From: Paramecium tetraurelia
Taxonomy: Eukaryota > Ciliophora > Oligohymenophorea > Peniculida > Parameciidae
DNA length: 64,000 bases
NCBI RefSeq assembly: GCF_000165425.1
Contig: NW_001799000.1
Location: 372,001-436,000 of the forward strand
Direction: 5' to 3'
In this document: piece after piece, positions 35,647 through 52,417 of the stretch
Layout of the letters: every line of letters begins with the position of its first letter
How positions within the stretch are numbered: the first letter of the stretch is position 1
Program-made: the position numbers and the translations under genes
The notes under the pieces: generated by a model
Seen by the model: the letters and a program-made list of their open reading frames with translations, nothing else
Databases searched by the model: none
What the model was told of the DNA's origin: nothing

Positions 35647-38035
35647 ATGTTTTATTTAATGATTTTTACGAAATAAATTCGCATACTTTTTGTTGCTCCT
35701 CTTATAATTTGTACAGTACTAATATTCTTTATGGCTTTCTATCCCTGGTTTGTAGAATTATATCAAGTTAATGAATGCATAAGCAGTTTGGGAACATAAA
35801 CGGAATAAACAGAATAAACTCCTCCATATTATAGTAGATTCTATATACATTAGACTAGCGCTGCTTTGCAATAGTCCTTTGATCAACTATAATGCTGCCA
35901 ATACCGTGATATATGGTGACGGTGCTTAATATTACATCCTTCAGAATGATTAATTGGTTTGCACAATGACATATCATTAATCACAAAATCTCGGAATTCT
36001 GAATAAGTTTGAGTCTTCACTATAAACAATAATTGCAAATATCACTTACATGAAGTCGACACTGAATTCAGATAATAGCAAAATAATTTAAATAACATTA
36101 TCTTTGGCAGCAATCGAATTTGTTTTAATAATCGCCGTAATCAATTACTATGCAAAATCCATATCTTTGATTGTGGCTTCCCCCATTGATGAACTCACCC
36201 ATTCCCTGAGAAACATAGATCAAAACAACATTGATGAATACTTTTCCGAAAGACTCTAAGGAGAATCTTCGAAACTGATCCCAGATGAAATGATCCTCTT
36301 ATTGAGAAGTGTCTATGATTTTATAGGCATTGTCAAAATAGCAAATGAAGCATTTATATAAGGTAATGATGGTCAAGCAATTATTGGGTACGCAGTAGCT
36401 AATCAATTTTATTTAGAGAACGGCAACAGATTGGGAGCAGGAGTCATTCAGAATAATATGGGAGTCATTCACATAAGAAATAGAAGATTTTAAGAGGCAA
36501 TCTTTTGTTTCAAGGAAGCAATAATCTGCATTGAGAATGAATGGGAAAAATACAAACACAAATATTAGAGTGTTGGAATTTATGAGGACGAACTAATCAT
36601 AGATCAGGAATATCAGAACTTAAGTAAAATAGTATTCAATCGTTGTTTTAATCTTTGTGAAGCCCTCAGTGAATTTCTATTATCTGAAATATTAGAACTA
36701 CAAGAATTATTATTTTCTCATAAGACTCAACGAAAATCATTATTTAATATGGAAAATATGATGTATGCTTAACTTGAAAACACACATGCCACGAGACAAA
36801 AGGCTGTTTCAGTTTTTAATTAAGATTAAGATGAGGAGTAGGAATCAATTGAAAAGATTATCAAAATAAAAGGGAATGCCAAAAGAAATGTACTTGATCT
36901 TCAAAAATTGAATGACATAATGTTCACTATTCGATCATAATTTTTGGGGACTCATGACTTTTAAAATAACATCATAATCCATAACATAGAAAAGGTGACA
37001 GAGAAGGAAATAGAGTTCCTTATTCAATAATTATGGAGAGACACCATTAGAACTTATGAGTATTGTTAAGATATAATGCAATTTCATTTGAACAAGAAGA
37101 AGTAAAAGTAATTGTACATAACTCAAAAATTAATTATCGGCTATTTATAATATGGTCAAATGAGCAAAAGCGAAGATCTAATCTTAATTGCTTATGAGCA
37201 ATACAATAAAATTCAGCAAGAAAATGAGGACACAGAATTAGGACATATTTCACTTCTTGAATAGAAGCTATACTTATCACATGGATTGGTTTTATATAAG
37301 AAAAATCTAAAGTTAGAGGCAGCGTAATTGCTGGTGAAATCACTATGTGTGAATGGTAAATTTAGCAGTAGAGATCGGTTATAAGCGTTAGTGATGTTGA
37401 AGGCTATATTTTAGCATTACAGCAGACCTCTTGTGAAAATTAATGACTTCTTAATCCAATATTAACCAATCGCTAAGGATTGGATATTCATTTTGGATGG
37501 AAGCCAGAATATGAAGTAGGATCTGGCTATTGTCAGAGCTTGTAGGACACTTCACAACATTATCAGGAACATTAATTCGCCAAATGATAGGGTGAGTTTT
37601 GGAATTCTAAAAGAGGACTACCATGAATTTGCTCCTTTGATTGGGAAAGTGGACAACGCGGCTTACATTGATAAGATTTTCTAATTGATTCCAAAACCAA
37701 AAGGAATTTGCAATTCTAATCTTATTAACTCTATAGCTGATAAGTATTAAGCTCATCCTAATTTAATTACTATAGGGAATGATAGATATTTAACCAAGGA
37801 TGGAGTTGCTTTTATGAGGTACAAGAAAGTGATAGTATTCGCTTGTTGGAAGTTTGAGGGTATCCCAATCAAGGAGGAGTTTATTATTATTAAGTTTGGA
37901 CAAAGGTCTGAGAGACAACTGGGGGAATAGGGGAATGTATTGTTTGAGGATGAGTGGAATAAAGTATTGAACAAATATTAATAGTTATTGACGGAGTAGA
38001 ATGACAGCAATTACTTTTTAGAATAAATATTATGA
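35647..38035 (+). CDS. Membrane sensor-like protein with TPR-like and vWA-like regions
   Basis: 787 residues after one 25-nt intron. A first TM (ILFVAPLIICTVLIFFMAFY) and a second near residue 150 (AAIEFVLIIAVINYY) enclose an extracellular domain of about 120 residues, a layout typical of Cache-type sensors. After the second TM comes ASPIDELTHSLRNID (HAMP-like position), then helical repeats around RFQEAIFCFKEAIICIE that look like TPRs. The end, from about residue 590, is vWA-like: DWIFILDGSQNMKQ carries a degenerate MIDAS (DxSxS read as DGSQN), and later strands include RVSFGILKED. I infer a surface receptor with a cytosolic protein-binding tail. The ligand is unknown. Confidence 0.7.
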
Positions 38036-38093
38036 TTTGTACGTATATATAAATAATTCATAATTGTTGCATATATTAAAATATTTTATAATT

Positions 38094-38889
38094 ATGTCAC
38101 TTATCTCAAATGATGTTTCAAGCGATTCCAATATTTAGACCTTAAATTAATTAATTATGGAGTTTTACTTGGCACCCTTTAATTAGAAGCATTTATGCAG
38201 TATCCAACCCAGGATGATGAAAATGTTTGAAAATAAAATTGCCTCGGATCAAGAATCTGATATTATTGAAATATTTAAAATATGCTTGAGAGATTATGCT
38301 TCAGTATTCTGACAATGCATTATTTAATAGGAATTGCTTTAAGAGTTCTCTCAAGAGAATTTCAAGTAAGTTGAACATCTGTGGGAAATTCATTATCGTC
38401 TCTAAGCTACTAGTCTCAAAACAGAAAAATTGTATGAGATGTATTACAGTTTATTTAAAATTAATACGCCATGTCCTTATGGTACATCGATTATATAATT
38501 CTTAAGATTTTTTTGAAATCCATTTCGATATTGCTAAAAAAAAGAGACCGAATTTGCAGGATTCAAGAAAGGTGCATCAACAATATACAAAAGAACGCAT
38601 GAAGTAAAAGGTAACATTAGTAAAGATTTTGTAAGATTAAAGTTTATATTAAAAACCTCTGCACAATAGTGAATGTAATTAATTTAAACCTCTTCAAAAA
38701 AACACATAAACTATTCAAAAATAAAAGGATAAACCTCCTACTCAGACTCCTATTAATGTGAGGAATGAATTTAAGGAATTTGAAGATCGATTAACTAAAT
38801 TAGAAAACAGTTCAAATAAATTAGAACCCACATTTTCAGCTTCATGGACTTAAAAATATAGGAATTTGTTCTTGAAAAGGAAAAAGTGA
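38094..38889 (+). CDS. Uncharacterised hydrophilic protein
   Basis: 247 residues after introns of 27 and 25 nt. The N-terminal 150 residues are helical and Leu-rich (MEFYLAPFNQKHLCSIQ at the front). The remainder is basic and polar, with a final Lys-rich KRKK. It starts 58 bp after the vWA gene on the same strand. No domain was recognised. Confidence 0.6.
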
Positions 38890-39050
38890 TTTATTTAAAA
38901 TAAGAAATAAAGAAAAACATAATCAACGCAAAGAGACTTCCGTATTCATATTTATTGTTTCAATACATCCTCACAATATACATAGTTTTAAACTATTGTT
39001 TTTTAATGCAGTATTATAAAAACATTTAATAATATAATATATATATAATA

Positions 39051-40479
39051 ATGTCAAATTTATCGATACGTAAAATTGAACATTTGGTTGAGAAATACAT
39101 CATAGTCCAATCTTCCATAGAAGATTTGTTGGACAACTGCGGAATGCTCATCCTTGATCACAACATCAAAAGGTTGCTCCCCTTAGTTGCTTATAATGAA
39201 TCTAACACATTAATCTAGGAATTGATGAAATCCTTTTTTCGTAAATTACCTCTGCAAGACGACATCAGCGAAGATCTGGAACCTGCAAATACAATCAAAG
39301 ATAACTTATAAAGCGCTATTAAAGTTGAAATTCTTCCAGAACCATAGTAATAATTTATAACATCTGTTACAAAATTTAGAAAAGCATCGCAAAAATCCTC
39401 TATGAAATCCTCAGTAACCTCATTTAGGAAATCCTCATTGAATAAATAAGAACGATAACAAACCCAGTAAGGCTCATTGCATATAACATTTTCTCCAATC
39501 CCGTTGTAGATGGATTAAGAAGAGGATGATGAGGATAGATTTTATAGAGGTGTATATGAAATGAAAAAAAAGTAGTAAGAACAAATAAGATAGTAAAAAA
39601 ATATATATACTCTTTGTTAGCAATAAACATGTATCAGAGTAACAGAAAGTGTAAATTTAATAATAATTGTTGGATCTAAAAAGAAAATGCAAAAATGGAG
39701 TGTTTACATTTGATAATGATGGATCTATTATATTGACCAAACAAAAAGCAGCTAGCAATGAACTTAAAGTTCATCCAGAAACAAAGATTCACGCTTTAAA
39801 TCTCAAAAATTAAGGATAAAAATTGAATCTCCAAACCCAAGTCACAAACATTGTTAACTCCTCAATCCAAAGGAAATAAAGGTTAGCAAAAATAATCAAT
39901 AATGTTAAAAGTGATATTCGCATGGAAACAGAACCTGTTAGGGTGAGTACATCTTTTAAAACTTTAAATAATTAAGATTTGAAATCAAAATCTATTTTAA
40001 AATAATTATTAAATGATCAAAGTTTGAAGTTGACAAAAAAAGAGTTTTCTTAATTAGTTGGTTTAGAAAGCAATATTGGGGATGTCTTACAATAAAAACT
40101 CTTAAGAATGACTCAAATACAATTATAGAGAGCATAATATATCTAATAGTAGCATTCGAGAAGTATCACCCCGCTGATTCAAGAAGAACATAAAGAAATT
40201 GACAAGCCATTTATTTAACAAAATCCTCATTAAGGAAAAATTAAATTGAATGATATAAGACTTGCTGATTCTATGTCAAATGACACTCCAGAAATCTACT
40301 TTAGGAATATTTCTGAAAGTTAAGAGACAAAAAAAAATCAAACTATTAAATTATTAAAATAAGATCTTCCTTTTTTATAAATGAATTACAAATAATCAAA
40401 ATATGCAATTCTAAAAGAAAAAAAACACTAAAAAATAAACTAAAGCGTTAAACTACGATCCTATACAACTCACGAATGA
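39051..40479 (+). CDS. Uncharacterised polar protein
   Basis: 468 residues after one 22-nt intron that joins two long frames. The first 75 residues form a compact helical region (MSNLSIRKIEHLVEKYIIVQ at the start). The rest is low-complexity: basic Ser repeats (SMKSSVTSFRKSS), an acidic patch, then Gln/Lys-rich helix. No named domain was recognised. The exon sum is an exact multiple of three. Confidence 0.65.
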
Positions 40480-40606
40480 ATTTTAAATTGTTTGTTATAT
40501 TTTTAATATATGGAAAGGATTAGATTTCCATTTCATTAAAAATAGTATTTTACTCATCAAGTAAAACACTTATTAAATATAAAATAAGTTAAATAATAAT
40601 ATCTAT

Positions 40607-41122
40607 ATGTATCACTATTATGTGATTGCAGGAGGAATGATTCTTGGCTTTATAGCTTTGGCTGTATTGAATAAGACTGAAACTTAATAAAAAAAAGTAA
40701 AAGTTGAAGGTGAGGATGATGAAGAGCATACTAAATTGAAATAATAAAATTAATAAGAATAATCAAATAAATTTGACTCATAAACTACAAATGATGATAT
40801 GGAGGCTCTGAGGTAAAGAAAAATAGAAGCTGATGAAAGAAAAAATAAAATATTTAAGAATCTCTCAATTGAAGATAGACAATTAGTAGAAGATTATTTT
40901 AAAAAATAAGCAAAGCAATATTTAACTGGTGAGGTTACAACATCGGATAGAAGAGCAGCTAAATTAATTAATATTGTCAAATATTCTCTTTATATACTTT
41001 TTGCTTTGGGTTTGTACATGAGTCTAACTATTGCGTTTAAAACAACTTCACCTTTAATGATTATAGAAAACCTCAAACATTTAGTCAGAGCATTTTTATA
41101 GCAATTATTCGTCAAGGGATGA
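40607..41122 (+). CDS. Small two-TM protein
   Basis: 171 residues, no intron. An N-terminal hydrophobic anchor (YVIAGGMILGFIALAVL) is followed by about 90 charged residues with a helical region (DRQLVEDYFKKQAKQYL). A second TM (YSLYILFALGLYMSLTIAF) comes near the end, with a basic tail. It probably sits in an internal membrane with a loop of about 90 residues on one side (inference). No family was recognised. Confidence 0.7.
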
Positions 41123-41694
41123 TTTTAAAATTATGTGTAAAATAAATTTATTATTACAATCCAATTGATGCTTTGGAATTATAGAAATAAATAATTATAA
41201 TAGTTTATATTTTTCACAATTCATCTGATTTTTTGAGTTTTATAGAAATGATCAAATTTAAATATTTAAATATATAGTTTGGATCACTATAAATTTTAAT
41301 AAAACCATAAGGAACATGGTATCAATGTTTTGATAAATAATCATTAAATATACTTACATTATTTTGGCTAAGTATTTCAGTTTTCTGATATTTCATATAA
41401 TTCAACAAGAATCAAAATTAGTTCAGCCTTGTCTCCATTATTATTCTTCCCAAATTTAATTTTAGGATATACCAATTATTATTTTACATAAGTATTTTAA
41501 CTAATACAAATATAAAACCAATTATTTGCTTACTGATATCTTAGTATATGGATTATCAACTTATTTTTATTGTAAATGATTTTATATTTCATTTCGGAAG
41601 ATTGAAAAATTATTGATAATGAATTGGGATTATTAATTATATAACATAAATATAGTGTTAAACGAATCTAAATTTTTTTTGCTAAATTTAAATA
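41123..41694. other. Intergenic, nothing recognised
   Basis: 572 bp of A+T-rich spacer upstream of the CDPK gene. No coding frame or element was seen. Confidence 0.5.
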
Positions 41695-43245
<1,551 letters not shown>

Positions 43246-44040
43246 ATTATATTATAAATAAGTTTTAAATATATACATGTATTAAAGAAGTAGTTCTCTT
43301 AATGAAAAAATAATTGTAATCATTGAAAAATCATGCTGATCAGACATCTAAATTTCTTATTAGGTTTAATCTGAAATAATTCTTGATAAGACTTAATTAT
43401 GATTGATATTTACAAAGTTAAGGTGATTGATCAATCTATGTATATAAAATTATTAAAAATATAAAGATAACTTAATTTTCTAGAAGTGCTCAATTTATAA
43501 ATATTTAGATAGATGATGGATAGGGTTATGAGATTTTGGTAATAGAAAAATTAAAGAGATTGTATTTCATTTATTTATTTTTTTAAAGAGATAAAATTAA
43601 AGTAAAAATCTAATTCATGATTGAAATTCAGTCAAACTGAGATTTGGCTCTCTTTGTTTATGAAGTATTTTACTTTTTTATTAAAATAAGGCAATTTTGG
43701 AAAGGCTTAATATTTAAAAGTTGAAAGAATAAATTGCTTATTAAAGATCAAAAGATTTATACTGCATATACAATAGTTGAGTGGGGTGTTTATATCAGTT
43801 ACGAAGAAAAGTGGGATATAACAGTAGTTATTTTATGAATATCCCACCATGGTGGCTTTGGACATTGTGCATGTGAGTTGTAAAAGTTGAAAAAGTTGAA
43901 AATAAGATATTTATCATAATATTTTCTTGTTCTAATTAATTTAATTTCAATATATTATGTCAATTTGCGATTCAAATACGCAATAGGGATTTCTAATATA
44001 CAATATATAATAAGATTCTTTGATTTAGAAAAAAATAAAA
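43246..44040. other. Intergenic, nothing recognised
   Basis: About 800 bp, A+T-rich, with short open stretches only. No conserved motif was recognised on either strand. Confidence 0.5.
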
Positions 44041-44513
44041 ATGAGCAAGACAGGGGTGATTATTGATGAGCATTAGTAATACTCTTCTGAAACTTCAGAT
44101 AGAAAGGTTTCTACAAGAAAAAACAGACCAATTTACACTTAGACAATCAGTGTAAAACGCTATCATAAAATACCTCTAAGAACTTAGTAAATGCTTTTCG
44201 AATAGGTATTTAAAAACGGGAAAAAGATTAAACAAGTACTTATGTTTTTGAATTTAAGGCAGCTAAGGAATTGAAGATGAATTACTCAAGTGCTAAGTCA
44301 TTGATCCATTACTATAAAACCGAAAAAAGGCCAGTACCTGATTAAGTGAAAAAGTTGATCGGCTAGAAGAAATAGGCATCATTTTGCTCGATTAAGTAAA
44401 TTAAATAAGATGGTGCCAAACTTGTTGTTGAAATATAACTCAATCATCAGATAGTTAACTCTTACAACTACTATCAAAAACTCCATAACGAAGTCAAAGA
44501 AGAAACAATTTGA
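44041..44513 (+). CDS. Putative helix-turn-helix DNA-binding protein
   Basis: 149 residues after a 23-nt intron. The N-terminal 40 residues are polar. The centre, about residues 40-90, reads KIPLRTQQMLFEQVF, then KKIKQAAKELKMNYSSAKSLI and a YYK basic end. This is a Psq/Myb-like HTH pattern (helix, Lys-rich turn, 'AAKELxMNYSSAK' recognition helix). A His-rich polar tail follows. It could be a transcription factor or a domesticated transposase-type HTH (inference). No DDE catalytic domain is attached. Confidence 0.6.
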
Positions 44514-44643
44514 TAATTATATAGAATTCTTAACTTTAATTTGAGTTTTCATTCTTCATAACGCCAACCTCCCTTTAATATATTTGTGTAAAATATTTTA
44601 ATTAAGTTGTTTATCAAATAATATTGTTTTAATTATATATAAA

Positions 44644-45150
44644 ATGACCCAAAAAGGGTTGCGATATTTGATGCAACGTTTAGAATTCCTTACCGATTCT
44701 TAGGTAAGTCTTTCTGAATATATGATGTTGAATTTGGTAAATCAATTGTGCGAAAATCAATCAAATATTTAAATATTATGCTCTTGAAAAATTAAATAAT
44801 ATTTACATTTATAAATAAAAATGTTTTGATGTCATAAACTATTAATACGTATTCTAAATAATTGATCACTATTTTATTCTATATGATTATCCAAATAACA
44901 CAGTTAACATTCCATTGGTATTGCAAGTAACCAGTGTATAAATTTTAGCCTTAAAAAGCATAAAATAATCGCATAAACATCTCCAGTATTGAATTACTAG
45001 TGATGTTATAGTGATATTTTTGTTTGATCCCTCTAATACTGTTATATGAATTTTTAAATTATGTCTAATGAATTGGGTTGTGATAGAGGATAATTCAGAT
45101 AATTTTGGATGGGCTTTCTCTTGGAAGATGACTCTAACTGTCTGATTTAA
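44644..45150 (+). pseudogene. Decayed host gene, helical protein
   Basis: Protein-like sequence starts MTQKGLRYLMQRLEFLTDSQ and then continues in a second frame (YALEKLNNIYIY, then PNNTVNIPLVLQVTSVQILA, then VIVIFLFDPSNTVI and MNWVVIEDN). A one-base slip near 44777-44785 and in-frame TGA codons around 44991 and 45047 interrupt it, and no tiny intron restores it. Leu-rich helices suggest an ARM/HEAT-type protein. It looks like a recently dead gene. Confidence 0.45.
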
Positions 45151-45185
45151 AGAGAATGATAAGTTTTATATAAAATAAAATAATA

Positions 45186-45578
45186 ATGAGCTTGAATAAT
45201 GTTTATTGCGTAATCAAGGAGGCTATGGATAAGTTACTTGAATATTTACATGAAAATAAGCATATATGTTAAGTTTGCAATGGACAACATGAGTTCAGGA
45301 ACAAATTTAAGTTTATGATTAAAGATAGCAAGACTCTCCAAAGTGAATAAACCGAGGATGACACGAGTGAACTAGAATTCTACTTGTAGAATCCTATTGA
45401 TAGGAGGAGATATGGATCTTTTAGAGTATTCAACCCAGGGGTGTTTTTGCAATGGAAATAAGAAAGCATTAATAAATTTGATTTAATGTATAGTTAGTAG
45501 TAGTATTATGCATATAAAATTTAATATATATAATTTTAATTATAAAAAGTTGGCTCAAATAATTTGATGATTAATTGA
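45186..45578 (+). CDS. Small uncharacterised protein with a CxxC pair
   Basis: Frame of about 130 residues. The N-terminal helix is followed by HENKHICQVCNGQHEF, a single Cys-x2-Cys with neighbouring His residues, a polar middle, and YGSFRVFNPGVFLQW. The last 20 residues are A+T-rich codons and may be beyond the true end. No family was recognised. Confidence 0.5.
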
Positions 45579-45613
45579 AAAATTGGAAGCTCTCAAAAAC
45601 ATAATTAATTTTA

Positions 45614-48681
<3,068 letters not shown>

Positions 48682-48722
48682 TATATGTATATTTTAATAT
48701 ATATATTAATAAATTAAAATAA

Positions 48723-50009
48723 ATGAATTTCTTAGAGCCAGGTTCTCATGAACTAATCTAACGACGTCAATAAGCTAAACTTGATTTCTTATTATCTGAA
48801 AATCGTTCGCTAAAATAAGAGAACGATCTATTGCTCTTGACACTCCAAAAGTATAGAACCAATCAACTGAATGAAATATTTTCTTTCGAAATTCAACAAT
48901 TAAATTAGCAGGTTACATCATTGAAGGAATAACTCACTCATTCACAGGTGTAAGCTTTCCTCAATCTTTAATTGAGTTAACAAATTGAAGCCTTCTATTT
49001 GGATTTGGTTCATGAACAAGAAGATAAAATTTTAGAATAACGCCGCATCATTCATGATAAAGAATATACTATTTAACAATAGGAAAAGAACAATACAGTA
49101 TTGAATGATGGAGTGGCTGTTAAATGTAAGGATCTCTTATAATTAAATGAAATATCTTTAAAATTACACAATGAAATTGAGCATTTAAAAAATGAACTTC
49201 TAAAACATAATTAATATATCTAACACTATTAAGTTAAAATTAAATAATTAAATAATGAAAATTCCACTTATAAATTCGAATTATTGAAGTTTCGAAAAGC
49301 TTTAAGGAATTAAGTTACATTCAGAAAAGTTAAAGAAAGTTTGATGAATGAATATGAGCAGGATTTAAGCGATACAGAATTATCTTCCTTTTCAAATAAT
49401 GGCTAATCCACAACAGAAACAAGACAAATTAATACTAGTATATCCACTCAAAAATGCCATGAATTAGAAAGATATAAAAAATTATTTGAATAACAAGTCA
49501 CAACTAATCACATTCTTTAAGGAGAATATAATAAAATTTATAAATAAAATTAATAATTATTAGTAACAAATGAACGATTATGTATGAATTCTTAAACTTA
49601 AAACAAAAAATTAGAAAAGCTAAAAAATGAAATAATTTATCTAGAATAATTTTGGTAAGCTTCATTAAATAATACAACCAATTAAATTATTAAATATTCA
49701 ATCACCTATCCAGATGAATCAAAGCTACTACTCTTATAAAGGAGTTAGAGCTGCAAATAATTAGAATATTCAGAATCAACCGAAATGAAAGAATTCAAGA
49801 ATTATTTATTGTAGTTACATAGAGAATTATATTCCAAAAACAGAAAAATATTGATATCGAGATGTGTGTCAGAACCTCCCAGGTTTAGGTAAATTAAATT
49901 GACAAAAAAGAAAAAACACTTAAAAGAGCAACATTAGGGATAACAAGCCTAGGATTTGTCTATGATTCACAAAAAAGATCTTAGTTAACTTAGCGAATGC
50001 ATATTCTGA
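48723..50009 (+). CDS. Long coiled-coil protein
   Basis: 428 residues in one uninterrupted frame, starting 41 bp after the ISWI stop. Almost the whole protein is charged helix with leucine heptads (for example LSENRSLKQENDLLLLTLQK and HNEIEHLKNELLKHNQY). No globular domain or membrane segment was found. A cytoskeletal or basal-body scaffold is plausible, but this rests on composition alone. Confidence 0.7.
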
Positions 50010-50041
50010 TTAACTATATACTTATAATAATTATTTATTTT

Positions 50042-52306
50042 ATGCGCAATCGAGTACTAAGCAAGGATGACGATAATGTTAAGGATTACTTCTCAACTTA
50101 AAAACGAAAACAAGACAATAACGTCTAATTTTGGTAAGGGTATATGTCAATTGCCCTCAACAGTACAGAAGCTGGAGTGAGATAATTCCTAACATAGATG
50201 AGAAGAAATGGCAGCTTTCAATAAATAGACAAAAAACAAAAACCTGCAGTTACTGAATAAGAATAATTATTGGAGACTCCAAATCATAGTATCGTCAAAT
50301 CTCTTGATCCTCAATTTCCTCCTTTCATTAGAAAAGTCAAGGAAATAACAAGCTATGAATTTCTATCTCAGATTTATGAGTTGCATAACAGAAAATAAAG
50401 AAATCAATCCTTAATAGAACAACTTATTGGAAAAACCAATAATGAAATTATTGTCTTTCCTAAAACCATTCATCGTAAGAACATCTAAAAAAGATCATAA
50501 CGTTGTCAATCTGTTGCCTAAAAAGACATTGAATTGGACAGCATGAAAGGACAACTAATCTAAGTGAAATAAGTTTAAGTTCAACCCATACCCAAAGAGA
50601 CAACTCCAAAACCGTTGAAGAGATTAATACCTATAATTAAATTAGAAAGGACTACTTCCCCTATTAAAAAGGTTCAAGCTCCATAATCCTAAACAAAAAA
50701 AAAGTTATTCATCGATGATACTAGGTATTGGGATTTAGGTTATATCAAATTTATATAATGTCCCAGCGTATAAGAAATAAATTAAATCATAAATTTTACA
50801 AATGCTCTTCAAGTTTTACCAGCATAACACTAAAAATACTATAAGCTTTATGTTGGTAGAGGGAATAATCACATGATGGTTAAAAGTATTTTTAGTATGC
50901 GTGCCTAGTGGACTGTAGGGGGAAACTTGGAGGAGGATGATTTTAACTTTATTTGGACACAAAAATTTATTGATTTTCCTTAATCTGAGATTAGACCTAT
51001 CCAGAGATCAATTAATAATGAAACAATTGAAGGATGGATTGATTCGAACGATTAAGCATTAATCAGATAGGCTTGGGATCGAGTGGAAGGAAAATCAAAG
51101 AAGAAGCTAGCTGATTACAATCTTGAAAGTTAGCCTCTTCTTAATAATGTAAGCAAATAATCCTATTTTATAGTTAAGTAATGTCAAAGAACTTCTCACA
51201 ATTAATCATTAAAATTAATCTATTAGAATTCATAATCATCTTAAGGAAGGAAATTAATTAGGAGATAAGAAATTTTTGTTTCTAAATCTAAGCAAACATT
51301 GTAAAGAAAACTAAATAGATTTATGGACTCTGATTCCTTTGACTTTCCATATATAAGGACCAAATGATGAATCCTTTACTCATTTTAAGAAAAAATTTGA
51401 TGAGGTTTCTGATGATCCAACATTCAAAAATATTTGGATCATTAAACCTGGAGAGGACAGCAATCGAGGACAAGGAATAAAAGGTATTTTTATTTTATTT
51501 TCTTAGTTTACAATAATTTAAATGAAATCTATTAACATATTTCTTAGTAAAATCATACTTTCATTCTATAAAAATACATAGAAAACCCATTTCTTTACCA
51601 AAAGAGAAAATTTGATATAAGGGGATATTGCCTTATCACAATAATTAATGGAGCGAAAAAAGGTAGTGATCATATTAATAAGTAGATAGTATTTTGGTAT
51701 AAAAAGGGATACCTCCGTACTTCAAGCAGTTTATTTAGTTTGGATTCACTAGACAATCAAAAGATCCATCTTACCAATGATGCAATTCAAAATAGAATGA
51801 ATGGATATGGCAAATTTGAGAAAGGTTTTGATTTCATAATTATTTCAGGTAATAAGGTTTCGTATGAGCAATTCTAGAATTATTTAATAGAACAGAATAA
51901 ATAAAATAATACAAATTACAGTTTCGAAGAGCTTTATAAAAATATGAAGGTAAATTACAATAAAAGTCACATTATTAGTAATTAACTAAGATAGCTTGTG
52001 CCTCAAGTATTAATTAGATCAATAACACTGATCAAGTTTTTGGATTTGAATTGTATGGTCTAGATTTCATGATTACTAATGAGTTTAAACCGATCCTAAT
52101 AGAATTCAATACAAATCCCTGTATTGAAACAGGATGTCCAGTTCTAGCCAAAATTATATCAGGACTATTAGATAATTTATTTAGGTAAAAAATTATTTCA
52201 TTTTTTGAGATTCATTATCGACCCACTCTTTCCTGCTAAAAAAACAAATCTTGATGATTTTAACAGTAAAAATGATTTTGAATTATTATTATAATCATAA
52301 TTATGA
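50042..52306 (+). CDS. Tubulin tyrosine ligase-like protein (TTLL)
   Basis: About 723 residues after introns of 25, 23, 20 and 25 nt. The N-terminal 240 residues are basic and unstructured. The TTL domain, an ATP-grasp fold, shows LSKHCKENQIDLWTLIPLTFHI, IWIIKPGEDSNRGQGI, YIENPFLYQKRKFDIRGY, KKGYLRTSS, HLTNDAIQ and FELYGLDFMIT, followed by ILIEFNTNPCIE with the metal-binding Glu and Asn. TTLLs add Glu, Gly or Tyr to tubulin tails in cilia. The motif set suggests a glycylase or glutamylase, but I cannot assign a subtype. A second TTL-family gene lies 8 kb downstream. Confidence 0.85.
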
Positions 52307-52417
52307 AAAAACCTATCTAAATTTAGAAAAGGAAACTAAATAAATTTATGTATTGAAATATACGATAAATTAATTTATTAAATATAACTCATATGAATTC
52401 AGACTAACTTAAAAAAA

